Below are positions 1 to 12,837 of a stretch of 64,000 nt of DNA, one piece after another. Every line of letters begins with the position of its first letter. Position 1 is the stretch's first letter. The stretch comes from Phoebastria nigripes. Its lineage: Eukaryota; Chordata; Aves; Procellariiformes; Diomedeidae. Made by a program: the position numbers and the translations under genes. The notes under the pieces were generated by a model. That model had not been told where the DNA came from, ran no database searches, and saw nothing but the letters and a program-made list of their open reading frames with translations. The DNA is taken from assembly GCA_035582835.1 (NCBI GenBank), contig JAYKAV010002955.1, positions 2,715,632 to 2,779,631 on the forward strand, in the 5' to 3' direction.

Positions 1-295
1 AGCCAGGCTCTTTCCAGTGGTACCCAAGCGACAGGACCAGAGGCAATGGGCACAAACCAAAACACAGGAGATTCCCTCTGAACATCAGGAAACACTTTTT
101 TATTGTGAGGGTGACTGAGCACTGGCACAGGTTGCCAGGGAGGTTGTGGAGTCTCCCTCCCTGGAGATACTCAAAAGCCATCTGGACACAGCCCTGGGCA
201 ACTGGCTCTAGGTAGCCTGGTTTGAGCAGGGGCGTTGGACCAGATGACCTCCAGAAGTACCTTCCAACCTCAACCATTCTGCGATTCTGTGATTT
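1..295 (+). mobile_element. CR1 LINE, 3' end (truncated by window edge)
   Basis: This is the last part of a CR1 non-LTR retrotransposon in sense orientation. The text around 41-175 matches the C-terminal end of CR1 ORF2 (an RTRGN-like motif, an NIRKHFF-like motif, then a HWHRLP-like motif), read with frame breaks. It is followed by the usual untranslated tail (GTTGGACCAGATGACCTCCAG near 235-255) and the terminal ATTCTGYGATTCTGTGATT repeats at 278-295, which are the CR1 3' hallmark. The copy enters from outside the window, so its full length is unknown. The frame is degraded and no product is expected. The 3' boundary is sure; the subfamily is not. Confidence 0.93.
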
Positions 296-3200
296 GTAAT
301 GAAAATAAGAGTCGGGGAATGCATTGTAATGTATGTTCTGACTAATTTGGCAGAAACACAAAATATTGTCCTCAGACAAAATCTGTTCTGTTGGATGATC
401 CAGTAGGAAACAGGTCTGTATTAACCATTATGAAACCACCCTTTCTATCATAGAGGATATTAAGGATAGACAGGTCTTTAATATCTCAGCTGTTTCTGCA
501 AATGATGGCAAAGGTATGATCTCCTAATTTGGGTTTTAACTGAACATCTACTGAAATCAAAAGAACTGGACTCACTGTATTTGATAGGCACTGGATTTGT
601 AAATTAACTTTAGAGGAGAGTCTTGCTTCAAGTGCTATTTGGTTATACCAGACATTTGACATGTTGTGTGTTGTCACCGATGTACACATTTACTATTAGA
701 AATCTCCGTATCTGACAGTGTTTATTTGTGTACAAATATTAAAATTGGCATGTGTGTTTCTGTCAACTCAGCCATCCAGCTTGTTTTAAAACAATGATAA
801 ATTATCATTAACTTCTCAGGGGAATAATGTACAGAAGAAATGAATGCATCACATTTATTGGACAACTGTATCTATGAGGTACTTTCTAAATTCTGACACT
901 GAAGAATCCACTGTTCAAGCAACAGTGATGTGCAGAATTGAAAGGACTCTACTCTTGTGCAGAGAAGTTATTATGAATTCACAACTATTCTATAGCAGAA
1001 ACTGTTTGTTTGAGATGAAAAGACACTATTACACTGTCATACTGAAAGATGGCTCCTTTCAACTAGCTCTGTCAGAGAGATGTTTTGTCTGAAATGTATG
1101 AAAAACGGGATGTTTTTATAGCTTTCAAATGAAAAGAGGTGTGTGGTAATGGCAAGTGGTTAGAAACAATGAAACCAGTTCACCTTAAACACCTTCCTTC
1201 AGAGTAGGCAATTTATATGTTACCTGAGGGGAAGGGCATCCACCCATATATTTCTCAAGAGTGTAGTGTCATTTGTATTTGTATTTATGGTTTCTGTTAT
1301 TAAATAGAGTTATGAAGCATGAATGAAGACATGACAGTTGAATGGCTGTAGACAGCCACAGGACCCATAGGAAAACACAGCAGCACCATCATGTTCTTCT
1401 GTGCTTTTCCTACTCCTTCTTCTGACAGCTTCCTGGGTGAGGCTGAGCATGATCCTGCCAGGGTGGATTGGTTCCTGTGTTTTAATACAAGAGCNTTGAT
1501 GTTCATGTTCTTGGCATGTTTCTGTTAGGTTCATCCCGGAGAGGACTGCATCTGAGTGTTTAGAGTTAGGCTGATTTTCAAGGACTAATCAGATTATAAA
1601 CAAGATAACAAATTATATCCATACTATAATAGTTTGACTCTCTGATATAAGCATATAAATTTACAAGCCTTATGAAAGTGTATGTTTATAGTGTAGAAAT
1701 ACCTGCTATTACCAATGAGCTACTTAAGGTACTGAGAAACAGTCTAATGACAGAAGCCAAGAGCTCACAGAAAGCTGCTTTGGTCTGCTGAGGAATTTGT
1801 GATAGAGACCTTCCCTCACTTCAGAGGAAATCAAACCTCCAGACTGCATGTAGAGATACAGGAATCGGGAGATGTGGTACAATCCTTAACATTGTACAGA
1901 TTTTCTTTCGTGAGGCAGAGCCACATCCACAAAAATGGAGGTTNTAACACTACTGGTTGCATACCATGCACTGTTCTATCATTCAGCTTGTAAACTTTCT
2001 GGGGGCAGATAATATTTCTGAATGTATGAGCCCAGGAGCAAGTTACTGGGACAGAATTTGTGGCACATCAGCTATTCAACAGAGCTCCCCACGTGAACAC
2101 CCTAAAGTTGCATGCTACATCAGGAAGCACCTTGTGCCCTGCACGTTTGTAGCCTACCTTTCTTTCTTGTGGGCATCTGTTCACAGCTGTGCTGGAAGTG
2201 GTTCTCTTTGTTTTGGACAAAGCAGTTGTTACAATTACAGCTGGCTACAGAACTGATGGCTAATTCTCACTACAGAGCAGTAGGTATTTCCCTCCTTCCT
2301 TCTCTTTTTGCTTTTACAACNGTTCTCTGTGCAGGGCTATGAATTTCAGTGGAGAAATACAGGAAGGCCGGGTATAGAGAGCGGGTTCCATGATGGCTTT
2401 CAGTTCTTGCTCCTCCTTTCTGCCTCTTCAATCCATCCTCATCCCTGGAAATGTGCCCTTGTCAAAGGGAAGAGATATGGCAATATCTCATCATATATAA
2501 TTTCGCCCTGGTACCCAGCAACATTTCTCTCACGCCCAGTCATATTGGCAGCAAAAAAGCATCAGGGAATTGCATGTATTTAGCAAGCTAAACCAAGCAG
2601 GATCTGGTCTGAATGTTACACTGAGAGCAGTGAGACATTTTGCTCAGCTGACACTTTACCAAAAGAATCCTTTAATCTACATTTGGAACACAAAAACAAA
2701 CCGATTAATAAATCTTTTAAGCTCATCTCTCTCTCTTTTATGAAAAACATCCTCTCTGTNCTTAAAATGCATCAAGACAATTGTAAAAAGAAATCCAAGA
2801 CATTTTCCTTTGTGGTTGTGTCCTAACTGAAGTGCAGTATTATGGCATAGCTCCCATGATATCAATGGACTTCTATACGCTATGAGAACCTGTAGTCAAA
2901 GCACAATGGTGAAAAGATTCATGGCAGCTCAGCTGTGTTCAAAACATAGGATGGATCAGAAGACAGGAGGANGTCCTGTCACAGGAGTTTATTTTCTATG
3001 TGAAAGGCTTTTGGTCTATTAAAATGCAAGTTGCAATATCAATAGTGCCAGGGAAGTGGAAATACAATATTAAATCTGTTGTTTTAATTATGAAAAAGAA
3101 ACACACTAGAATGTTGGCTTAGCATCGAAAGATATACCTATGTGAGAACTTTTACTGCAAGATGCATATTATGTTGGTATTTCCCATTTTTTGCCATCTG

Positions 3201-3533
3201 GGGCTTGATTTTTGGCAGCTCTGTTGTAGCCACTGGTTATTTTAAATTATGCTATCCATACTTCCCTCATGTAGCTGGTCTGACTATCTTCTGGATGTGC
3301 TCATCTTTCTTAGTTTATTTCTAAGCTGTGGGTGCCAAGAGTGCTTTGAGTCTTCCATCTCCACGTACATAACCTGGTTTTATCCTGACTCCATGTCAGC
3401 AATGAAACCCACCCAGTGGAAAGGCAGTAGGTAGTGAAGAGCTACCTTTCCAGTTAAGTCTCCCATCTGGACAATCAAGAAAGCAGGACCTTGGGTCCAT
3501 ACCTTCCCTGCAGCTATACAAACTCTCTATTTG
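296..3533. other. Non-coding stretch, no gene seen
   Basis: This is AT-rich single-copy-looking DNA. Open frames are all under 100 codons, overlap each other on both strands and show no family resemblance. I see no repeat family, splice-flanked exon or RNA gene that I can support. Confidence 0.6.
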
Positions 3534-4390
3534 GTAGTGTTACAGGCAAAACAGTCTCAACTTGGGGACTTTTACTTAATATAATTTATTGCCCATTAAA
3601 CTTTTAATTTGTGATTTAATTATTGAGAAAAAAGAAGAAAACATAAACAATTAAACAAACACATGGGGAGATACATCTCCCCCTACCCCAGGCTAAATTC
3701 CAACCCAGCACCTCTCCTCTCTGCTTCTTAGTCTCAACCACTTATTTTCACTACAGGTTATACTCAGTCCATCCCAATCCCTTTGGTTAGGCAATGAGCA
3801 GCACAGGAGGTTGGGGTTGTGCATGCAATGGTTTATGTCTGCCACTCCTTGCTTCTTACTTATTTTCCTCTACTCAGGTTGCCCATGGGCTGCAGCCCTT
3901 TAGGGGCGTCTATGCTCTGGCATGGGTTGCCTGCAGGTCCCAGTCTCTTCAGGGGTGTCTCTGCTCTGGTGTGTGTCAACCATGGTGCACAGTCTCTTTA
4001 GGGGTGTAACTGCCCCAACATAAGTCTCCCATGGGCTGCATTCATCCTCAGAGACGTCCCTGCCCTGGCATGAAGCACCTCTTTCCAAAAGGACTCTTCA
4101 GCCATGCCCCCAACAATGTCTCCTTCGACGTGTCTCCTCCATTCCACCTGTCTGGCTCCTCCATTTCTCCTTCCCTAAGCAGCTGCCACACTTTCTAACA
4201 TATGTTTGAACAGAGGTGCCATGGGCTCCTCTGGCTGGCTGAGGTTTTGGTGTGCAGCGGGCTGTTTACATTGGTTTCAGAGCTGTCTGGAAGCAGCTGT
4301 GAGTGGCTCAGAGCAGTTCATGGCCATCTCCCACACGGATCACCTCTGCAGCCCCCTGCTACTGAGATCCTGCAGTTTTTGCCGAATACA
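3534..4390 (-). mobile_element. Decayed long endogenous-retrovirus LTR (group shared with 26.5 kb)
   Basis: Read on the minus strand, it starts at 4390 with TGTATTCGGC and continues with GTAGCAGGGGGCTGCAG-like text. This aligns with the start of the LTR at 26,459 (TGTATTGGGT, GTAGCAGGGG). The far end (GGCAAAACAGTCTC at 3546 on the plus strand) matches the complementary text near 27,395-27,405 of that LTR (GAGTCTGTTTTGCCC). A minus-strand AATAAA lies at 3585-3590. The last ~150-170 bases (U5 side) are missing, so the copy is truncated. Its middle holds a degenerate 49-bp tandem array. No retroviral internal genes adjoin it. The LTR identity is an inference from these matches; exact family not named. 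Confidence 0.8.
3883..4078. repeat. Degenerate 49-bp tandem array inside the LTR (about 4 units)
   Basis: CCATGG-type motifs recur at 3883, 3981 and 4030, with a degenerate one at 3932, a 49-base period. Each is followed by AGTCTCTTTAGGGGTGT-like text and CTCTGGCATG-like text. The unit is equivalent to the CCCACGCTGGAGCAG-rich units in the related LTR at 26.8-27.15 kb. Confidence 0.75.
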
Positions 4391-7300
4391 ACTAGATGAA
4401 GGAGAACAGGTTCTGGGCTACAGCATTCCTGCTTACTACCCAAAATTAGGTTTGCTGAATTCCCACAGAAAGATGGAGGAGAAAGAAAAATTACTACATG
4501 TGTCTTTATTGTTCTCATATTAGCAACTGCTTCACATGTTATGAAACTACAGCATATAAGTGAGTGCAAAAAAAAAAAAAGTCCGTGTCACAGATGATGA
4601 CTATATACCTTGTGAAAGAATGGTACGGATAATCATAAAAGCTTTAAAGTTGTCCTTTCTAACTGACTTAGTTCCTACAGCCTTTATAAATGAAATAATT
4701 TGTTTTTGTCATTTAAAAGGAGCTACCTCTGGGGTCCAAACCAAAGCATACATTTTGTTACATCTCAAGAAAATGTCTCTTTCTATTGGCCATTAGTAAC
4801 CTAAAGGCTGTAAGTACCTCAGTTCATTCATATAAATCTTCACTTTTATGAGAATTGAAACTGCCAGATCAGTTAACTTGTCACGATGGAGGGCACAGAG
4901 GCTTGTGAGATGGAAACTGATATTTTGCAAACTGTTTTTCTTTATTTAAGCTGAATGCCATTGTAAACTTGGAAAGAGCTACAAGGAGACTTAATTTGAA
5001 AACATAAAGGTCACTGAAGGCCTAACAAATGGGAAGCCTTTGGCAAAAATGTACTTGCTGACTTGAGCACTACCTCTGAAAATGAAAACAAACCAATATA
5101 TGTTATAATCAATTTGAATGCACAGAAAGACTCTGGGTGTATTTCCCTTCCTAAAGTGGCTGAGCAGACACAATCTTAGTATTCTTTCAGCCAGCCAAGT
5201 CTATTTGCTCTCCTTTGATGTGTGGTGTTAATAGTAAATAGTGATAGCACATGCTGATACTGTTGAGCTGCTGATTAAAGGAGCTGGGCTTCTTAGCTCA
5301 CGCAGCAATAGCTCACATGTTGATATTCACATAGTTCGCATTGAATTTACACCAGGCAATGACTCTTTTCTGTAACTGGCCTAAAGGATTAAAGGCAGTA
5401 CAGAGATTCTCAAGGTACTGATGGCCACAAGCACCAAACCTAGAGTACAAATCTGTCATCTAACCTTAATGCATTTTATTTTATGAAAAAANCATAGTAT
5501 TAGAGCACAAGAAAATAGATACCAGTGAGAAGAATCAGAAGTGAAAATAAACCACATCTTTTCATGAGTGGAAGTCAGAAAACAGGCTTGACCACAAACA
5601 AACAATGGAGATGTACATTCATATATATATATATGCATGTAAATAGATACATATGTTTATACACTCATATATGTGCACATGGGGTTATAGAATATGTTTA
5701 GATATTTACACACATTAGGATAACTTTTTTTAATAGTATCTGATGTACATTAGGACAATTTTGGATTGATAATAAGACAATAAAGGATGGTTCCTTGATG
5801 AAGATGTTTTCTGTCCCTAGTTTCACTCCTGAAGCCATACCTACCTGAGAGTCCCTCAGACCTTTGAAAACTAGCACCTTAACACAGGTAAGGTAGGTGG
5901 AATTTTTTTCCCACTAGAGTGGCCATCTGCTCACGATCTTCCATGTAAGATACATATTTGTGATTACTAGTGTTTATTTCCTTTTATGTTTAATAGATAC
6001 ATATCTGTGTATAGATTTCACATATGATTTCTATGTTATTTCTATTGCACTGTCATGTACCTATCATGTTTTGTGCTTATGATTATAGGTAAAGGATTTT
6101 TTCCTTTATTGCCATGACTAAAAATGTGGCCTGATTTTCAGAGATGTCAACCAGCAAATAATTTTCACTTCTTTGGATTAACTTTGGAATAATGCCCTTT
6201 TTTTAATGCCTTTCCTAACTTTCACCACGTGTGTGCNATCAATGTATACAGCTTCCATCATATTGTTTTCTTAGATTTAAGTCTGCCAGCAAATACCTTA
6301 GAACCTGCTGGATCACCTTTGAATCTGTCACACCGCTCTCTAAAGTGTCCCAGTTGGGACTATCACAAACAGAGAGCATGATTGACACGTTATTTGGGAT
6401 TTTAGAGGCTGCTGTGAGGAGGTGTCATATGGCAAAACAGTGTACAAATGGGCCACACATTCTGCTGGAATGGATCAGTTTTGTACTATCTGCGCAGTTG
6501 TATTTATGTTTCTGTGAGGGAATTTTTATTTTGTTGCTTTTGTTTTGTTTTCTAACCCAGAGATGTTGAACTTACTATTATGAAAAATTAATGTCAAAAG
6601 AGTAAAGGCAGCTTTAATGATTGCATTTTAACTAAGTGCATATGCAGTTATCCATAGATTTTAAGATCAAAAAGTATTGTGAACATATAATGCAGCACTG
6701 ACTAGAAAAATAAGCCTGTTGTTATTTTTTAGCAAGAAGTGTTTTTCCCTATTATATGCCTGGTAGGTAATTATAGACATAGCATTGATACTACAATTAC
6801 ACACTGCCAACCCANGCATGCTGTACTGGCTTATGGTCATCTAATATGCTGGAACAGGGCTGGTTCAGTTGCAGGCCGTAATGAGGCTGCTGGAACAAAA
6901 AGCATTCATATGAGGAAAGTGGCTTCACTTCAAACATCATCCTTGCTTTTAAACAAGTGTAAGCAATATGGTATTCACATGGTGTTAATATAACCTCCCC
7001 ATCAGTTTGATAGTATTTGAAAGCATGGGGAAAGTTAAGCATTCAGTTACTGCTCACAACCCTTCTTAAGCCCAGCATGGAAAATCAGAATGTTTATGAA
7101 CACAAATTCTATTCTAAATAGTTTTCCTAGTGGAAAAGCCAAGGTTATGGTTTAAGTACTAACACAAAGGAAAGAAATCTGATAGTAGAAGGCTTCTTGC
7201 TCTTGCAAAAGGAGATGTAATGTATATGTGCAGGGGCACACGAAGTAAGATGAGTTCAGCCTAGAAATAAGATTTGGTTTCCTAGAGCTGAGGGAAATTA

Positions 7301-7633
7301 AACATGGAAACAACTTTCTTCGGGAGGCAAGAAGGTCCTCAGGTGTTGTGTGTGTACTTTTCACCACAAGTTTAAATATCTTTCCAAAAGACAGGCTTTA
7401 ATTCCACATCTTAGAAGAACTCTATGGCTTGTATTTACAGAACACTAGGTAATTGCCATCTTTTGAGCATATAAAGACCCTGTATCTACAAGTTAGCTTC
7501 AAAAAAAGCCAGCCACTTAATATAGGCACTGAAAGGTGGGGCAAAAGGGAGGAGACATCAATAGGCAAAGGAAAAATATGTCTTAACAGATTCAGTTTAC
7601 CTGGATGGATGTTATTTCAGAAAGCTGTTCTTG
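4391..7633. other. Non-coding stretch, no gene seen
   Basis: AT-rich sequence with short uninformative open frames. It contains a small TA microsatellite (5619-5632) and poly-A runs. No recognisable repeat family or exon. Confidence 0.6.
5618..5634. repeat. (TA)n microsatellite
   Basis: A short alternating AT tract sits in a locally ATAT/CATA-rich stretch (5618-5700). Confidence 0.8.
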
Positions 7634-7639
7634 AAAACC

Positions 7640-7958
7640 TATGGGAAAGCTGATGGAACAAAATGCCAGTTACCTTGAGCTGATAAACACAGATATACAG
7701 TGAAGGTCAAAGAACAAGGAACGGGATTGCAAAACAGAAAAACAGGAACAAAGGCTTGTGCAAAAAGAAATAACGGCTTAGGCTGCTGCCAATGGTAAAG
7801 CGCGTGATAAGGGAGATGTGACCAATTAGTAAAGTTTTAGCGGCTCGTGCTTTGTCTATGATCGCGTGAGCAACAATCGGGAAGATATAAATAAGAAGTT
7901 GTGTAAATAAAGGTCTCCGCTCTGCACTATCCCTGGAGTCCGTGATTCATTCCCTTCA
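7640..7958 (+). mobile_element. Solo LTR, ERVK-type (class II), 319 bp
   Basis: The element is flanked by an exact 6-bp direct repeat, AAAACC at 7634-7639 and at 7959-7964. A 6-bp duplication is usual for class II (ERVK/alpha-beta-like) integrations. It begins TATGGGAAAG, where a canonical TG start would need one G-to-A change, and ends TTCA. A TATA box (TATAAATA) is at 7886-7893 and a polyadenylation signal (AATAAA) at 7906-7911. It is followed by the GC-richer end GGTCTCCGCTCTGC...GGAGTCCGTG. No internal retroviral sequence is present, so it is a solo LTR left by recombination. The boundaries are strong; the family name is not assigned. Confidence 0.88.
7886..7911 (+). promoter_or_regulatory. 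LTR TATA box and polyadenylation signal
   Basis: TATAAATA (7886-7893) and AATAAA (7906-7911) are only 20 bases apart start to start. A start site ~25-30 bases after the TATA would lie just after the AATAAA, so the poly(A) signal sits at the U3/R boundary and R would be very short. Confidence 0.7.
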
Positions 7959-7964
7959 AAAACC

Positions 7965-10900
7965 AGTCCTGGAAAGGTAGAAGCTCCCATACTGAGTCCC
8001 TGTACTGTGAACCCTAATGCCTGGGCTTAGCTTGTGCTTTTTAGGGTAAAAAGGATCTGGTCTCCTGTGTGAAGCTAAAGATGTGTGAAATTGTTTGCAA
8101 AGCTGAGACACAAGAAGGATTTGTTTTAATGTGAAAGGGCAGAAAGGGAGGTGATACTGTATGAACAAAGATAAACAGGGGAAGGAGTGGGAGAAACAGG
8201 TACAAAATACCATGATGTTTTAAAAAACAAAAAGCTTAGTTTTGCAAGCGAGATGTATTTACTATAAAGCACTCTACTTGCTCTAAGTTCTTGACCTTCT
8301 CTGAGCTCAAAACCAAGCGTAAATACTTCTCTGTGGTCTCATATCAAGATTTATTGGGCACTATTGTCCTGTGAGGGACATCAAACCACTACAAACTGGA
8401 CTTCTCAGATTGGAGGTGATGGCTACCTAGTACTCCTCCATAGAAATATCAGATGGATATACGGCAGACACTTTTTAACAACTGGTGTTCAGAATACTTA
8501 TTTAGGGCTTTCATTCAACTGGCTGAATGCTGTGCCACAACTGGACTTTTTTATCCAGGTTTAGCAGGAGCTGCTCTCTCATATGAATTGGTGTGAATAA
8601 AGTGACTCTGCTGCCACTGTTCACTGAAAATAAAAAAAAAAAAAATCAGAACGGAAAAATATTTTTTGACTAATATAATTGACTTTTACCCCCCCCCCTT
8701 TTTTTTTTTTTCCTAGCTGAAGACCATTGCTTTTGTATCTGTTGAAGCTGAACTGAAACACTGCAGTTAAGGTTTAAGCACTTTTTCTAGTTTTCATGAA
8801 ACAACACAATACATTTTGAAGGAAATTTTAACCTGGAATACTATTTTAAATAGATGTGTCAAGGGATTGTCCTGCCAAACTTTAACTACTTGTATGCCTA
8901 AATTAAGCCATAAATTGATAGAGAGACACCAGCTAACCTACCTGTAATATGTGTTCTATTCCCAGAGGTGATTTTCCTTCCTATGGCATGCCTTTCTGTG
9001 AGTGGAAATAATGCAGAATGAATTAAGGACTTGCTGTATGCACAGTTTTACTGGTTGTGAAATTCAAAGATATAACCACTTTGTGAAGAGCCTCACAGTT
9101 TTTTCTGTTTTAATTTTAGTTTAATACATTTGTATTATTGCAAACATGTATCTCTGGTAGTCCATAATGAGCAAATCTAAATCCTGCCTTACTTAATGTG
9201 GACACATAATGACCTTCATTGATGACAGATTCTGTGTGCAACACTATGTAACATTTATGAATACAAAAAAGTCAGGAAGCAAGCTGAGAGTAAATCATAT
9301 ATCAAGTCTAAGTCCAAGACAAAAGAGAGCTCTGTCCATCTAATTAACTGTCTTTGCTGCAAAAGAACTCTGTCATCTAACTTTAGTTTTGTAGACCTAG
9401 TTCAACCAACTTTAGCAATGGGAATTTGGGTACATTTTTGAAAATGGCCATCCCCTACAATCAGTGCAAGGTACAGATGTTTCCTGTTAGCTGCGCTTGA
9501 AAAAATTATATTTCTATACTAAAGGAAAAGCTGGAAGTTCCCATTACAGGTTGATTTTTTTTTTTTTCTGAATTGAAAAAAGAGGTACAAATATCAGTTT
9601 CATAAAATTAAAAATTTGAATTAATTATGGTTCAGAAGTGTCTAAAAGCCTATTATTGGCTTGACACTAAATTTATAATATGCCTACACTGTAGTTTGGA
9701 GCCCTGTCNGCTTTCAGTCTCTCAGCTGATTCCTGGCTACAAGCCAGACTTCATTTCCCATCATACATTTCAGACATTTGCTCAGTAGCTGATGTTCATG
9801 GCCAGAGACTCCTACAAGGGACAGAAACAACTAAGCCATGAAAAGGGAGATCATCGTACATCATGGGGAATAGCATCTGGTCAAATCATTTTGTATGANA
9901 AGTACCAGTGAAAGAATGTTCCACTCTAAAATTTATGACCACCCTGAACTGGGAAGAATGCTTCTATTTCTTGGTTTGATTTCTGTTTCTAGTGAATTTT
10001 AGTAAAATTGAACTTTTTTTTGATATCACAATACCGCAGAGTAATTTTGTAGAACAGTTAATTTTTGGTGTGACTGTTAAGTGTAACAGTTGTTCTGTCT
10101 CAGAAAACTGAAGTTTAGAGAAGGAAACTTGATCTGTAAAACCAGCAAAAACCTAACGTCTTNTATCCTCCAGCTGCCTCCTAGGCACACCTAGGCACAC
10201 CTTACAAACACTGCTCGCAATAGAGCATTGCAGTTTGGTGTTGTACATAGTTCAGTTCTTACACTAGCTTCAGTGTTTATCAACTGGAGAGTCTATTTGA
10301 AAGGGAAAGACTGTTGGGTTTTGACCATTTGCTTCTAAGAGGAGTCAGGAAAACTGATCCTGTAAAAGGTGTCCATTGAGTATCCATTAAAGTTCTGACC
10401 AAAGATGACTGCTGCCACTCCTTACCTCCCTTGACCTTCTCAAAGCTGCAGTGACAGATTTTGGCAAATCTGGGATGTCAGAGGGTATCTTGGCCACCCT
10501 CCAGTTGTCACTCAGGAGTGCATGGGACCCCCCTATTACTTGTGTTGTATGTCTCAGACTTGTGCAAATGTCTCAAATACCCTAGGCATTAGAGGTCATT
10601 AGATGCCAAAGTGTGTGAAGCTGAATCCAGCCTCAATGTACTGTGGGATAAATTTCCTCTCGAGATGCTTCTCTCTTCATCAACTACAAAAGTGTTAGAA
10701 GTTTTCTAAATGTAGTTGCCTGATTATTTCAGTCATGATGTTACTGTGATGAATCTCAATATGTTGATAATTTGCAAGCCAACACCAGGCTTGTATAAGC
10801 ACCGCATGCTTATATAATGAAATAGAGAAAGATACCTTGAAGAGTTTACAGTCCGTGTAAAGGAGGAAATGCAGCTTGAGGATACAGCAAAGTATCAGTG

Positions 10901-11055
10901 GGGGGTAGAAGCTGACGGACAGTTATGCTCTATGTTGTAAGCAGTGAGCACAGCACATACATCCACTGTGCATTATGCTCTGTGCATTTATTCTCCTTGG
11001 ATAACAGAGTTTTGTGAATGAAAGCAAGATGATGAAAGGCAAGTCTTGCCTTTTG
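7965..11055. other. Non-coding stretch, no gene seen
   Basis: AT-rich, with short overlapping open frames only. It holds a C10/T13 homopolymer junction at 8689-8711 and a 10-bp duplication CTAGGCACAC x2 at 10181-10200. Nothing gene-like. Confidence 0.6.
8689..8711. repeat. Poly-C/poly-T homopolymer junction
   Basis: Ten C residues (8689-8698) run directly into thirteen T residues (8699-8711). The run length is likely unreliable in the assembly. Confidence 0.85.
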
Positions 11056-11165
11056 GTTGTGACCTCTGGCAAGTGTTTCTAAGGGCAGAACCTGACCCTA
11101 TTTCTCTGCATAGCTTTATTTTCCTGCCATTCTGGAGATTAAAAAAGTAGCCTCTCTACAATCCA
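11056..11165 (+). mobile_element. Possible MIR-like SINE relic
   Basis: The order of short motifs resembles the core-to-3' part of MIR in sense orientation: TTGTGACCTCTGGCAAGTG, then TTTCTCTGCATAGCTTTATTTTCC, then GGAGATTAAAA and GCCTCTCTACA. Each piece is diverged, so this is tentative; a profile search against MIR and other CORE-SINEs would settle it. Confidence 0.35.
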
Positions 11166-11870
11166 AAGGAGAGCGCTGTATATCTTTTTATAGAAAATAC
11201 TGATCACAAAGGGATGCACCTTCATTTTTGTATCTTAAACCTCTGTCAAGGATTTTGACAACATAGTTTTCAAGATTATCAATTTTTTTTCTTGTTAGTT
11301 TTTCTTCCCCCTTTGGGAAGGTAGGTTTTATTGTTACAACTGTCAAAGCCTGTTCTTTTTGCGAAGACACTTGTGGAGAAGGAAAAAGAAAAAATGGTAC
11401 ATAGGCAGTAATGGAGGTTGAGAACACCTGATAGGCAGCTATTGTGAGGAAAACATTTTACTTTCATCTCCTGGCCCTCCCCATTTTGTTTGTTTGCCTT
11501 TCCCTGAACTTTCCAGAAATGTTGTTAGCCTTTTTCTGTAAGTGGACTATTACAGACAGATACGGAAGAGGAGGCATGGGACAATTGTTAGTCCTGCCCT
11601 GCCCTACCCTATCTCTTCCTGGCCCTGAAGGTAAACTGGGGTACTTCATGGTGACTTTTTACTCCTTCTCAGTGTTTAGTACAGAAAAACAGGTCTTTAA
11701 AAACCCCAACACTTTCTGTGTAGTAAGGGAGCCTGATTCAAATACACAGAGAGGGAGGCAAAAATCTACAAGGTCTCCCTAGCAGAATGTGAATGCCATT
11801 GGTTAGAGAGATACAACTGTTTGGGTATTACACAAAAGAACATTGAATCCCAAGGGCAGAATAATGAAAG

Positions 11871-11964
11871 ACAGTGTGGTGGCTCAGACTTTGGTCTGTG
11901 AGCCAGGAGACCCAGATAATACTCCAAGGACTGACACTCACCTGTACATGCTGTGATTTTGTTT
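11871..11964 (+). mobile_element. MIR-like SINE relic (5'/core half)
   Basis: Starting at AGTGTGGTGGCTCAGACT, the sequence continues CTGTGAGCCAGGAGACCCAG, then ACTCCAAGGACTGACACT and TGCTGTGATTTTG. This is the familiar order of a MIR-type SINE: AGTGTGGTGGTTAGAGC, TGGGAGTCAGGAGACC, a 'gctctgccactgac'-like part, then CTGTGTGACCTTGG. The copy is old, about 90 bases, with no tail seen. Confidence 0.65.
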
Positions 11965-12810
11965 GGTTTTCCTTTTGTTTGTTCATATATATGATAGGCC
12001 CCGTGGGTGGAATTTGTCTGACCATATTTAACTATCTAGAACTTAGCTAGTTATCTTAAACTCTCTTTATAGTTGTGGAGAGACATTCACAGGTGATTCA
12101 TCTCTTCCTAGGTGTGTGAATCCTCTAAAATAGGTCAGAGGAATGGCATCTTGACTTTAAAGGCAGCCTGAGATACTGTCTCAGATGCCAATACCTGTTC
12201 TACAGTTAGGTCTCCCTCCTCTCTGGGTCAGAGAACAGCTCCTGTTATGGATATTTGCCACGACTTCTATGATTGTCTTCTTTGTGGCTTTTATGGGTGG
12301 ATCCATCCAACTGAAGTGAGGCACCCAGGGAAAAAAGAAAGATTGGTATTTTAGTCATACATAGAGCAAATTTGTTTTCAGTGAGACAGCAAAAGTTTTG
12401 CATTCCCTTTCTTCCTATTAGACTCCTACTTCCTAGTATGTTATTTGTGATGTCCTTTATTCCAATAAAGGAAGTTTGGGGTTGGTCTTTCATGCCATCA
12501 TTTGTTTGAACTACTCATATGTGTCCTTTTCTGGAGTGTAGAAGAAAGTATTACTATTTTTAGAGGTTTGCTATAAATAGAGCCACATAAACAGTTCATT
12601 TCCTGGACCAGCTTCTGAACTGAATTGTTTTAAATCATTGACTTTGTTCTTTTCTAAAATAATTTTAGAGAAGTGGAAAAAAAGCCCCAAACTTCTTCTT
12701 AGCTCAAAGTAGTCATTTTTCAGTACTCTTTTGAGTGACTCAACCACTAACATAAATTTACGCTCAGTCTTACTTATTGGAGATGCAAGACTCAGCAAGG
12801 AATTGTCAAG

Positions 12811-12837
12811 TGCTTAGCAAGGATTGCTTGCTAAGCA
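12811..12837. repeat. Perfect 11-bp inverted repeat (hairpin) with nested direct repeats
   Basis: TGCTTAGCAAG (12811-12821) is exactly complementary to CTTGCTAAGCA (12827-12837), with a 5-base loop GATTG. The word GCAAGGATTG also repeats directly at 12817-12826 and 12835-12844, and a near copy (GCAAGGAATTG) lies at 12795-12805. No function is implied. Confidence 0.85.

Noticed and set aside
3794..4523. Overlapping plus- and minus-strand frames at 3.8-4.5 kb
   Set aside because: They are translations of the LTR tandem array and its edge, with no retroviral or host protein resemblance.
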